The notes below the pieces were generated by a model. It saw only the letters and a program-made list of their open reading frames with translations. It had not been told where the DNA came from and ran no database searches. Made by a program: the position numbers and the translations under genes. From Thiobacillus sp. (GTDB lineage: Bacteria > Pseudomonadota > Gammaproteobacteria > Burkholderiales > Thiobacillaceae), in NCBI GenBank assembly GCA_018780025.1, contig JADMKH010000129.1, positions 1 to 5,386 on the forward strand: DNA of 5,386 bases. The letters run 5' to 3'. Shown here in pieces: positions 1 to 5,278 of this stretch (position 1 is the stretch's first letter; each line of letters begins with the position of its first letter).

Positions 1-1292
1 TGCGCGGCAAGGCCTATCTCAAGCACAGGATTGCCGAGCGGATTGCCCTGGATCCGGCAGTGCTGCCTTATCACCCGGGTTTGCTGGATTACCTGGCAGT
101 GCAGCGCGAAGCCGGGCGGCCGCTGTATCTGGCAACGGCGTCGAACAGCCGCTACGCCGAGGCGGTGGCCGGGCACCTGGGCATTTTCGAAGGCGTGCTG
201 GCGAGCGATCACAGCCGCAACCTGTCCGGCAGCAAAAAATTGCACGCGATTCGCGAGCGTTGTCCGGAAGGTTTTGTGTATGCCGGAAATGACCGGGTGG
301 ATGAGCCGATCTGGGCATCGGCGCAGGCGGCGATTCTGGTGAATGCGCCTGCGGCGGTTGCCGCGCGGGTGACCGCGAGCAAACCCGTGGAAGCCGAGTT
401 TGCCTCCGCGCCGGCAAGCCTCAAGCCCTGGCTCAAGGCCATTCGCCCGCATCAGTGGCTGAAGAATCTGCTGGTTTTTCTGCCGCTGCTGCCGATTGCC
501 ACCTCGGCCAGTCCTGCCATGCTGGGCATGGCGCTGCTGGCCTTTGCCGCGTTCAGCCTGTGCGCGTCCAGCGTGTATTTGCTGAACGATCTGGCCGATC
601 TGGAGGCCGACCGCGCACATCCGCGCAAACGCAAGCGGCCGTTTGCCTCGGGCAGTCTGCCGGCCTTGTCCGGTTTGCTGCTGGCACCCTTGCTGCTGGC
701 GTCGGCCTTTGCATTGACGCTGTGGATGCCCTGGCAGTTTGCCGCCGTGCTGGGCATTTATTGGGTATCCACCACGGCCTACACCTTTTTCCTCAAGCGT
801 TATGCCCTGATCGATGTCGTTACGCTGGCCGGGCTTTATACATTGCGTGTGCTGGGCGGTGCGGCGGCCATCGCGGTGGTGCCGTCGTTCTGGATACTGG
901 CCTTCTCCATGTTCATTTTTTTCAGCCTGGCGCTGGCCAAGCGTTATGCTGAACTGCATGCGATGCGCACGCTGGATCGCGAGGGCGCCAAGGGGCGCGG
1001 CTACCAGGTCGCGGATTTGTTGACCGTGCAGTTGATGGGGGTGGCGTCCGGCTATCTCGCCGTGCTGGTAATGGCGCTGTATCTCAATAGCCCCGAAATC
1101 CTCGACCGCTATCCGCACGTGCAACTCTTGTGGGGCGTATGTCCGCTGCTGATGCTGTGGGTGAGCCGGATCTGGCTGAAGTCGGCGCGGGGCGAAATGA
1201 CCGACGACCCGCTGGTGTTTGCCGTGCGCGACCGCATGAGCCGTTATGTGCTGGTGGCCACCGTGGGGGTGATCCTGGCAGCGTTGTTGTAG
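1..1292 (+). CDS. HAD phosphatase-UbiA prenyltransferase fusion, 3' part (start outside window)
   Basis: The reading frame is open from base 3 to the TAG at 1290-1292 (429 codons), so the gene starts upstream. Residues below count from the codon at base 3. Residues 1 to about 115 look like the end of a HAD-type phosphatase: LATAS at 43-47 (motif II position), KK at 78-79 (motif III) and AGNDRVD at 94-100 (motif IV). The nucleophile aspartate motif would lie upstream. From about residue 145 it is a polytopic UbiA-family membrane protein: IRPHQWLKN at 147-155, then N195-D196-x2-D199-x3-D203, the Mg-diphosphate binding motif, followed by HPRKRKRP, and a second conserved block with D271 and R282. 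Family knowledge: this fusion resembles decaprenyl-phosphate phosphoribosyltransferases, which transfer 5-phosphoribose from PRPP to a polyprenyl phosphate. The HAD part may remove the 5-phosphate (inference). It is followed after 67 bases by a flippase-like gene, which fits a lipid-linked pentose pathway. A quinone- or haem-type UbiA is less likely because of the HAD fusion and the RPHQW block. Confidence 0.9.
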   Translation, partial: RGKAYLKHRIAERIALDPAVLPYHPGLLDYLAVQREAGRPLYLATASNSRYAEAVAGHLGIFEGVLASDHSRNLSGSKKLHAIRERCPEGFVYAGNDRVDEPIWASAQAAILVNAPAAVAARVTASKPVEAEFASAPASLKPWLKAIRPHQWLKNLLVFLPLLPIATSASPAMLGMALLAFAAFSLCASSVYLLNDLADLEADRAHPRKRKRPFASGSLPALSGLLLAPLLLASAFALTLWMPWQFAAVLGIYWVSTTAYTFFLKRYALIDVVTLAGLYTLRVLGGAAAIAVVPSFWILAFSMFIFFSLALAKRYAELHAMRTLDREGAKGRGYQVADLLTVQLMGVASGYLAVLVMALYLNSPEILDRYPHVQLLWGVCPLLMLWVSRIWLKSARGEMTDDPLVFAVRDRMSRYVLVATVGVILAALL

Positions 1293-1321
1293 GGATTTAC
1301 TGTGCTTGGGGAGAAAACAAT

Positions 1322-1369
1322 ATGAATGATGCTGCCGTGAACCCTGCGGGGTACGCACCATGTCGCTGA
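1322..1369 (+). CDS. Possible 15-codon leader ORF overlapping the SMR gene start
   Basis: ATG at 1322 is preceded by GGGGAGA at 1308-1314, the best Shine-Dalgarno match in this gap, about 8 bases upstream. The frame encodes MNDAAVNPAGYAPCR and stops at TGA 1367-1369, overlapping the ATG of the downstream membrane protein (1360) by 10 bases. The downstream ATG itself has only a weak upstream GGGG at 1348-1351. The arrangement would suit translational coupling, with ribosomes ending on the leader re-initiating at 1360. The peptide has no recognised domain. It may equally be a chance ORF, or the ribosome binding site of a lost gene. Confidence 0.3.
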   Translation: MNDAAVNPAGYAPCR

Positions 1370-1725
1370 AAAGCCTGATCCTGATCCTGCTGAGCGTGGG
1401 GCTTTCGGCCATTGCCCAGATTGCGATGAAGGCGGGGGTATCCGGCGCTTCGACCTCGGCATCAACCGGCGTGCTGGGATCGTACATGGCCATGCTCACC
1501 GCGCCCAAGGTGCTGCTGGGCCTGGCGTGTTACGGGCTGGGGGCGCTGATCTGGTTGCGCGTGCTGTCGATGATGGACGTGAGCCAGGCGTATCCGTTTG
1601 TGGCGGTGGGCTTTGTGCTGACGATGGCGCTGGGATTCATTCTGCTGGGCGAAACGCCGCACCTGACCCGGCTGCTGGGCGCGGGCTTCATTCTGGTGGG
1701 CGTGTGGCTGGTGGGCATGCGCTAG
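1360..1725 (+). CDS. SMR/EamA-type small membrane protein, ArnE/ArnF-like putative lipid-linked sugar flippase
   Basis: This 121-residue protein is almost entirely hydrophobic, with four likely membrane helices at about residues 4-22, 40-64, 74-95 and 101-119. Two signatures are typical of the ArnE/EamA-like branch: AIAQIAMKAG (17-26) in helix 1 and AYPFVAVGF (about 76-84) in helix 3, followed by a GE pair after LLG. Multidrug SMR pumps such as EmrE carry an essential glutamate in helix 1; aligning the MK pairs puts Ser16 at that place here, so drug-proton antiport is unlikely. ArnE/ArnF move undecaprenyl-phosphate-aminoarabinose across the inner membrane. By analogy, and because it follows a UbiA-type polyprenyl-phosphate sugar transferase, this protein may flip a lipid-linked pentose (inference). 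ATG 1360 is the first start in the frame, since an in-frame TGA lies at 1327. It probably needs a partner or homodimer to work. Confidence 0.85.
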   Translation: MSLKSLILILLSVGLSAIAQIAMKAGVSGASTSASTGVLGSYMAMLTAPKVLLGLACYGLGALIWLRVLSMMDVSQAYPFVAVGFVLTMALGFILLGETPHLTRLLGAGFILVGVWLVGMR

Positions 1726-1735
1726 GACATTGGGT
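1724..1735 (+). promoter_or_regulatory. Probable ancestral ribosome binding site of the glycosyltransferase, now split off by the MITE
   Basis: AGGA at 1724-1727 overlaps the SMR stop codon (TAG 1723-1725) and lies 8 bases before a TTG at 1736. That TTG begins the left copy of the target duplication. If the MITE and one duplicate are removed, this TTG joins in frame to the glycosyltransferase coding sequence, making AGGA-N8-TTG its likely original initiation site. In the present sequence the signal leads only into the element (TTG-AAT-AAG...). Confidence 0.45.
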
Positions 1736-1743
1736 TTGAATAA
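1736..1743. repeat. Left target-site duplication of MITE copy 1 (TTGAATAA)
   Basis: TTGAATAA here is repeated exactly at 1941-1948, immediately outside the opposite end of the inverted-repeat element. An 8-bp AT-rich duplication is what ISL3-family transposases make. The perfect match suggests a fairly recent insertion and no later rearrangement at either end. Confidence 0.8.
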
Positions 1744-1766
1744 GGCTCTTTCACCGTTATGTGTTG
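1744..1766 (+). repeat. Left terminal inverted repeat of MITE copy 1
   Basis: This 23-bp arm starts GGCTCTTTCACC and ends ATGTGTTG. It is the exact reverse complement of 1918-1940 and identical to 5279-5301. Confidence 0.9.
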
Positions 1767-1917
1767 TTCCTTGGCAAACGCACTGGAATCACGCGCTATC
1801 CGTAGGTCGGGAAGATATGTCCCGCAGGGACGGTATCCAGCCGGACTTTCCCGACATCCCCGCACCCCCTGCCCGTTGCGTCGGGAAAGTCTTCCCGACC
1901 TACGGCATCCATGCGGT

Positions 1918-1940
1918 CAACACATAACGGTGAAAGAGCC
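1918..1940 (-). repeat. Right terminal inverted repeat of MITE copy 1
   Basis: This is the exact reverse complement of 1744-1766. It contains GGTGA at 1929-1933, which may act as a substitute ribosome binding site for the glycosyltransferase that starts just outside the element. Confidence 0.9.
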
Positions 1941-1948
1941 TTGAATAA
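1941..1948. repeat. Right target-site duplication of MITE copy 1 (TTGAATAA)
   Basis: It matches 1736-1743 exactly. Its first three bases form the in-frame TTG that is the preferred start of the downstream glycosyltransferase, so the duplication made by transposition recreated the gene's probable original start codon. Confidence 0.8.
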
Positions 1949-3077
1949 TTCAGCCAGCCAGGCGCCGCAATCGGTCTGCATCGTCCAGCGCCGCCTTACC
2001 CATTACCGCGTGCCGCTTTTTGAGGCGCTGCGTGAGTCGCTTGCCGAGCGAAACATCCGGCTGGAACTGCTGGTTGGACAGGGCACGCCAGCGGAAGAGA
2101 AAAAACAGGATGCTGGCGAGCTGTCATGGGCCAAGCCAATCCCGACGCACTATCTGGCAGGCGGACGACTGTGCTGGCAGCCGGTGCAGCGCCATCTTGG
2201 GGAGGCGAGCCTGGTGATCGTCACCCAGGAAAACAAGCTGATCCAGAATCATCTGCTGTTGCTGGCGCCGCGGCGTTTCAAACTGGCTTTCTGGGGGCAT
2301 GGCGCCAACCTGCAAAGCGATAACCCGCATGGCTTCAAAGAGCGCTTCAAGCGTTGGACGACGAACCGGGTGGACTGGTGGTTTGCCTACACGCAGATGA
2401 GCGCCGACCTGGTGACGGCGGCAGGGTTTCCCGGCAGCCGAATCACGGTGCTGAACAATGCAGTGGATACCTCCGAAATGCGCCGGCAGCGGCAATCGGT
2501 CACGCCGGAAGAAACACAGGCCTTGCGCGAATCGCTGGGTTTTGGGGCCGGTCCGGTGGGTGTGTTCGTGGGATCGCTCTACGCCGACAAGCGGCTGGAT
2601 TTTCTGTTTGCGGCAGCCGAGGCGATTCGCCGCGAGGTGCCCGATTTCAATGTGCTGATCGTGGGCGAGGGACCGGAACGCGACAAGGTGCAGGCCTGGT
2701 GCGCCGCCCACCCATGGGCGCGCTGGGTGGGTGCGCGTTTCGGCAGGGAGAAGTTGGCTTATGTTTCGGTGGCGCAGGTGATGCTGAATCCGGGGCTGGT
2801 GGGGCTGGGCATTCTGGACGCGTTTGTGTGCGGTGTGCCCATGCTGACCACCGACTGCGGGATTCATAGTCCTGAAATCGCTTATCTCGAAAATGGCGTC
2901 AATGGCGTGATGGCGGCGGATGATCTGAATGCGTATGTCTGGGCCAGCGTGAATCTGCTGCGTGATGCACAAGCCTTGGATGCCCTGCGCGCCGGGTGTG
3001 TTGCCAGTACGCAGGAATACACGGTGGAAAACATGGCGCGCCGGTTTGCGGACGGCATTGAGCGTGTAATTAAATGA
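1941..3077 (+). CDS. GT-B-fold glycosyltransferase (GT4-like), first of two
   Basis: The protein has 378 residues from the TTG at 1941. Residue numbers below count from the alternative ATG at 1911, which adds 10 residues encoded by the MITE (388 in all). The N-terminal Rossmann-like domain starts at SVCIVQRRLTHYRVPLFEAL (21-40). The linker carries VLNNAVDT (180-187). The C-terminal nucleotide-sugar domain has GVFVGSLYADKRLDFL (217-232), a VGEGPERD loop (251-258) and NPGLVGLGILDAFVCGVP (293-310). The usual GT4 E-x7-E pair is replaced by Gly295 and Asp303, seen directly. It probably transfers a sugar from a nucleotide donor to a glycan or lipid acceptor at the cytoplasmic face of the inner membrane; donor and acceptor are unknown. 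The start is uncertain: ATG 1911 has no clear ribosome binding site, whereas TTG 1941 has GGTGA 7 bases upstream and matches the reconstructed pre-insertion gene. The methyltransferase follows after 34 bases. Confidence 0.88.
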   Translation: MNNSASQAPQSVCIVQRRLTHYRVPLFEALRESLAERNIRLELLVGQGTPAEEKKQDAGELSWAKPIPTHYLAGGRLCWQPVQRHLGEASLVIVTQENKLIQNHLLLLAPRRFKLAFWGHGANLQSDNPHGFKERFKRWTTNRVDWWFAYTQMSADLVTAAGFPGSRITVLNNAVDTSEMRRQRQSVTPEETQALRESLGFGAGPVGVFVGSLYADKRLDFLFAAAEAIRREVPDFNVLIVGEGPERDKVQAWCAAHPWARWVGARFGREKLAYVSVAQVMLNPGLVGLGILDAFVCGVPMLTTDCGIHSPEIAYLENGVNGVMAADDLNAYVWASVNLLRDAQALDALRAGCVASTQEYTVENMARRFADGIERVIK

Positions 3078-3099
3078 ATGATGGTGAAGTGAGATTCGC

Positions 3100-3105
3100 A
3101 AGGAG
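3100..3105 (+). promoter_or_regulatory. Strong ribosome binding site of the methyltransferase
   Basis: AAGGAG lies 6 bases before ATG 3112 and fixes that start over the nearby in-frame ATG at 3118. It is the clearest Shine-Dalgarno sequence in the window. Confidence 0.8.
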
Positions 3106-3111
3106 AAGCTA

Positions 3112-3939
3112 ATGAATATGAGAGAACAAGCTTTGCGTTGGTTGGTAATACCCATGCGTTTACGTACAGCGTTGTCTTATTACTGGCGGCACTTGGCAAG
3201 TATAGTTCAGTGGCTTTTTGCATCACGCGAACATACGAATTTCACATATCACCTGACTGATTTGAATCGGCGCTATCTGGCGCGCTTTCTGAGCGAGGTG
3301 TGCGATGAAACGCCCGAAGTGATGGCAGGGTATTTACGTGAGGTGCTTGAGGATAAAAAGCTGAGGGAACATATCGTTCGGCTTACACGTGCCAGTGCGC
3401 GAAGCTATTTGGCCGATGATGAACCACGCTACGCCAGACGAATCGGCTGGTACGCCATTGTGCGCGCCATTAAGCCTACCGTAGTTGTCGAAACGGGGGT
3501 TGATAAGGGACTCGGCTCCTGCCTTCTCGCCGCTGCGTTGATAAAAAATAGTGAAGAGGGGCATCCGGGTTATTTTTACGGTACTGACATTAACCCAAAA
3601 GCGGGATATCTGTTGCAGGCACCGTATAACCAATTTGGCAAAGTGCTCTATGGTGACTCTATCGCGTCCCTGAAAGGGCTGGAAGGAAAGATTGATTTGT
3701 TTATCAACGACAGCGATCACTCGACAGACTATGAAATGCGCGAGTATGAAACTGTGGCAACGAAGCTCTCGCCACGGGCTGTCATCATAGGAGATAACTC
3801 CCATTTTTCAGACAAACTTATTAATTTTGCCGAACGGACTAATCGTGATTTCCTGTTCTTTCAGGAGCAGCCGGAAAAACACTGGTATCCCGGCGGAGGG
3901 ATAGGTATTGCCTATACGCGAGGGCGAGATACTCCCTAG
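3112..3939 (+). CDS. Class I SAM-dependent methyltransferase, Methyltransf_24/CmcI-like
   Basis: The protein has 275 residues. An N-terminal region of about 115 residues, basic and partly amphipathic, precedes the Rossmann core and is not recognised. The core has VVVETGVDKGLGS (123-135), the glycine-rich SAM loop; GTDINP (157-162), whose Asp159 is placed to bind the ribose; GDSIASL (181-187); DLFINDSDHSTDYEMREYE (195-213), matching the IDGDHSYE-type motif of this family; IGDNSHFSD (226-234); and a closing GGGIGIAY (261-268). It probably O-methylates a sugar or modifies a glycan intermediate, judging from the glycosyltransferases on both sides (inference); a CmcI-type role cannot be excluded. 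Composition is odd: sampled lines run near 40% GC (about 43% at 3121-3180, 37% at 3541-3600) against about 62% at 4921-4980 in the next gene, suggesting separate acquisition. It lies 34 bases after one glycosyltransferase and 11 bases before the other. Confidence 0.85.
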   Translation: MNMREQALRWLVIPMRLRTALSYYWRHLASIVQWLFASREHTNFTYHLTDLNRRYLARFLSEVCDETPEVMAGYLREVLEDKKLREHIVRLTRASARSYLADDEPRYARRIGWYAIVRAIKPTVVVETGVDKGLGSCLLAAALIKNSEEGHPGYFYGTDINPKAGYLLQAPYNQFGKVLYGDSIASLKGLEGKIDLFINDSDHSTDYEMREYETVATKLSPRAVIIGDNSHFSDKLINFAERTNRDFLFFQEQPEKHWYPGGGIGIAYTRGRDTP

Positions 3940-3952
3940 GCAATATACCTAT
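3901..3952 (+). promoter_or_regulatory. Imperfect hairpin spanning the methyltransferase end and the next start codon
   Basis: ATAGGTATTGCCTA (3901-3914) can pair with TAGGCAATATACCTAT (3937-3952), giving 14 base pairs with a 2-base bulge (3943-3944) and a 22-base loop. The right arm contains the methyltransferase stop codon, the only AGG (3938-3940) that could serve as ribosome binding site for the next gene, and the first two bases of its ATG (3951). If it forms in mRNA, it would hide that start until a ribosome translating the methyltransferase opens it. A regulatory role is inferred; pairing only is seen. Confidence 0.4.
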
Positions 3953-5126
3953 GAGTTTTTCATTAATAAGAATCCTTTTTGTCCACAATACCTATCAGCA
4001 TCGCGGTGGCGAAGATTCGGTAGTCGAGGCTGAAATCGCGCTGCTGCGCTCGCACGGCCATGCCGTGGAAACCTGGTTCCGTAGCAATGATGATGTAGGC
4101 AGTATGCCGTCCCTGGCGCTGGCGCGGCACACGCTGTGGTCGCCCAGCACGCCGCACGATCTGGCGGAACTGATCTGCCGTTTTCAACCTGATGTGATCC
4201 ATGCCCACAATACTTTCCCGCTGATTTCGCCTTCGTTGTATTGGGCGGCGGCACGCGCAGATGTGCCGGTGGTGCAAACGCTGCACAATTTTCGTTTGAT
4301 GTGCCTGAATGCGCTGTTTTTGCGCGACGGCAAGGTGTGCGAGGACTGCATGGGGCATCTTCCCTGGCGCGGGGTGGCGCGGGCGTGCTACCGGGGGTCG
4401 CGCGCTGCGTCAGGAGTGTTGGCGGGGATGTTGGCCCTGCACCGGGGGCTGGGGACGTATCGCAACAAGGTGGCTCGCTATATTGCGTTGAACGAATTTT
4501 GCCGGGACAAATTCATCGAGGGCGGCCTGCCTGCCGAACGCGTGGTGGTGAAGCCGAATTTTGTGAATTTTGATTCGCCGGAACCGGTGTCGCGTTCGGG
4601 TTTGCTGTTCGTCGGGCGCCTGTCGGTCGAGAAAGGCGTGGCTACGCTGGCAGAAGCGATGGCGCGGTTGCCCGATGCGTGCCTGCGTGTGGCGGGCGAC
4701 GGCCCGGAAGCCGGCTTGCTGGACGGCGTGGCCGGGGTCGCCCGTCTGGGCAGCCTGTCTGGCGAGGCGGTGCGTCTGGAAATGAGCCGTGCGGCGGCAC
4801 TGGTGGTGCCGAGCATCTGGTACGAGAATTTTCCACGCACGATTGTGGAGGCGTTTGCCTGCGGCACGCCGGTGATCGCCAGCCGTATCGGTGCGCTGGC
4901 TGAACTGGTGCGCGATGGCGAAACCGGGCTGCTGTTCGAACCGGGCAATCCACGCGACCTGGCCGACAAAATGGCCTGGGCGCTGGCGAACCCGGAGCGG
5001 ATGGCGGCGATGGGACGCACCGCCCGCGCGCAATACGAGGCCGAGTTTTCGGCGGAGGTGAATTACCGGCGCTTGATGGAAATTTATGCCGGGGTGCTGG
5101 CCGGGCGGCGGGAGAAAGTGCAATGA
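3951..5126 (+). CDS. GT4-type glycosyltransferase (GT-B fold), second of two
   Basis: This 391-residue protein matches the full GT4 layout. The N-terminal domain opens with IRILFVHNTYQHRGGEDSVV (6-25), whose RGGED block is typical of GT4 enzymes in polysaccharide clusters, then has HAHN (84-87) and QTLHNFR (109-115). Cysteines at 130, 133 and 146 form the C-x2-C...C-Y-R pattern common in this subgroup, perhaps structural. The C-terminal donor domain has FVGRLSVEKG (220-229), GDGPE (249-253), and the intact E-x7-E pair E292 and E300 in WYENFPRTIVEAFACGTP. No signal peptide or membrane helix is evident, so it should act at the cytoplasmic face of the membrane on a lipid-linked glycan (inference); the sugar is unknown. 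ATG 3951 is chosen because the conserved strand begins only six residues later; its ribosome binding site is weak and may be in a hairpin. The first ten or so codons share the AT-rich style of the preceding gene; the rest is GC-rich. Confidence 0.93.
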   Translation: MSFSLIRILFVHNTYQHRGGEDSVVEAEIALLRSHGHAVETWFRSNDDVGSMPSLALARHTLWSPSTPHDLAELICRFQPDVIHAHNTFPLISPSLYWAAARADVPVVQTLHNFRLMCLNALFLRDGKVCEDCMGHLPWRGVARACYRGSRAASGVLAGMLALHRGLGTYRNKVARYIALNEFCRDKFIEGGLPAERVVVKPNFVNFDSPEPVSRSGLLFVGRLSVEKGVATLAEAMARLPDACLRVAGDGPEAGLLDGVAGVARLGSLSGEAVRLEMSRAAALVVPSIWYENFPRTIVEAFACGTPVIASRIGALAELVRDGETGLLFEPGNPRDLADKMAWALANPERMAAMGRTARAQYEAEFSAEVNYRRLMEIYAGVLAGRREKVQ

Positions 5127-5206
5127 ACAGGGGGGCGTTAAACCGATACGGTGCTGGGCGCATGCACGTGAATTGCGCTATGCGTCGATCTGCGACGTGC
5201 CTGTAG
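5123..5206 (+). CDS. 27-codon ORF at an orphan coupled start, possible remnant of a lost gene
   Basis: ATG 5123 overlaps the glycosyltransferase stop as ATGA and has GGGAG (5110-5114) about 8 bases upstream, a classic coupled operon junction. The frame nevertheless ends at TAG 5204-5206 after 27 codons (begins MNRGALNRYG, ends RRSATCL), with no recognised motif. A neighbouring frame stays open from 5128 to the TGA at 5251-5253. One reading is that a downstream gene was truncated or frameshifted, leaving its start. A real small protein is possible but unsupported. Confidence 0.25.
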   Translation: MNRGALNRYGAGRMHVNCAMRRSATCL

Positions 5207-5278
5207 TAATGAGCGCGTCGCGCGATGCGGGTATCGCGAGGCGATCAATCTGACTGTCACAGTGTTCGCTTAAATTAA
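5127..5278. other. Short intergenic stretch without a convincing gene
   Basis: Apart from the 27-codon ORF, only small symmetric motifs are visible: CGCGAT (5221-5226) with ATCGCG (5233-5238), and the odd-centred palindrome ACTGTCACAGT (5253-5263). No T-run follows either, so neither is an intrinsic terminator. I see no promoter I can support. Confidence 0.5.
5271..5278. repeat. Presumed left target-site duplication of MITE copy 2 (TAAATTAA)
   Basis: These are the 8 bases directly outside the GGCTCTTT end of the second element. They are fully AT, like the 8-bp duplication at copy 1. The matching copy would lie beyond the window, so this is a prediction. Confidence 0.45.

Larger units (their letters stand above)
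1744..1940. mobile_element. MITE copy 1, 197 bp, complete, ISL3-like ends
   Basis: The element has perfect 23-bp terminal inverted repeats (1744-1766 and 1918-1940, outer end GGCTCTTTCACC) and is flanked by a perfect 8-bp duplication. It has no coding capacity for a transposase. Inside lies a second, subterminal inverted repeat, CCGTAGGTCGGGAAG (1800-1814) with its complement at 1891-1905. There are also smaller palindromes: GTCGGGAA 1806-1813 with TTCCCGAC 1848-1855; GTCCC-GCA-GGGAC 1819-1831; and GTCGGGAA 1880-1887 with TTCCCGAC 1892-1899. Tips beginning GGCTCTTT together with an 8-bp target duplication are known features of ISL3-family insertion sequences, so a full-length ISL3 element elsewhere in the genome probably moves it (inference). 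An inverted, shorter copy begins at 5279. It separates the SMR gene from the glycosyltransferase and would fold into a long hairpin in a read-through transcript. Confidence 0.88.

Noticed and set aside
455..952. A 165-codon + strand frame inside the UbiA domain
   Set aside because: It is Ala/Gly/Arg-rich with no motif and overlaps the clearly conserved NDxxDxxxD region in the correct frame.
1744..1940. The inverted repeats read as an intrinsic transcription terminator of the SMR gene
   Set aside because: No T-run follows the right arm, and the target duplication plus second copy identify it as a mobile element. It may still affect read-through.
1796..1981. Short ORFs on both strands inside the MITE
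   Set aside because: They arise from the inverted-repeat sequence itself and encode no transposase-like motif; the element is non-coding.
2124..3155. A 343-codon open frame on the - strand opposite the first glycosyltransferase
   Set aside because: It is rich in His, Arg, Pro and Gln with no recognisable domain, and lies opposite a gene with clear motifs; it is a shadow of GC-rich codon usage.
4410..5123. A 237-codon open frame on the - strand opposite the second glycosyltransferase
   Set aside because: It has the same low-complexity His/Arg/Gln composition and no domain, and the + strand frame carries all the GT4 motifs.
5221..5263. Palindromes CGCGAT-N6-ATCGCG and ACTGTCACAGT as operator sites
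   Set aside because: They are short, single and not near a supported promoter; such motifs are expected by chance in GC-rich sequence.
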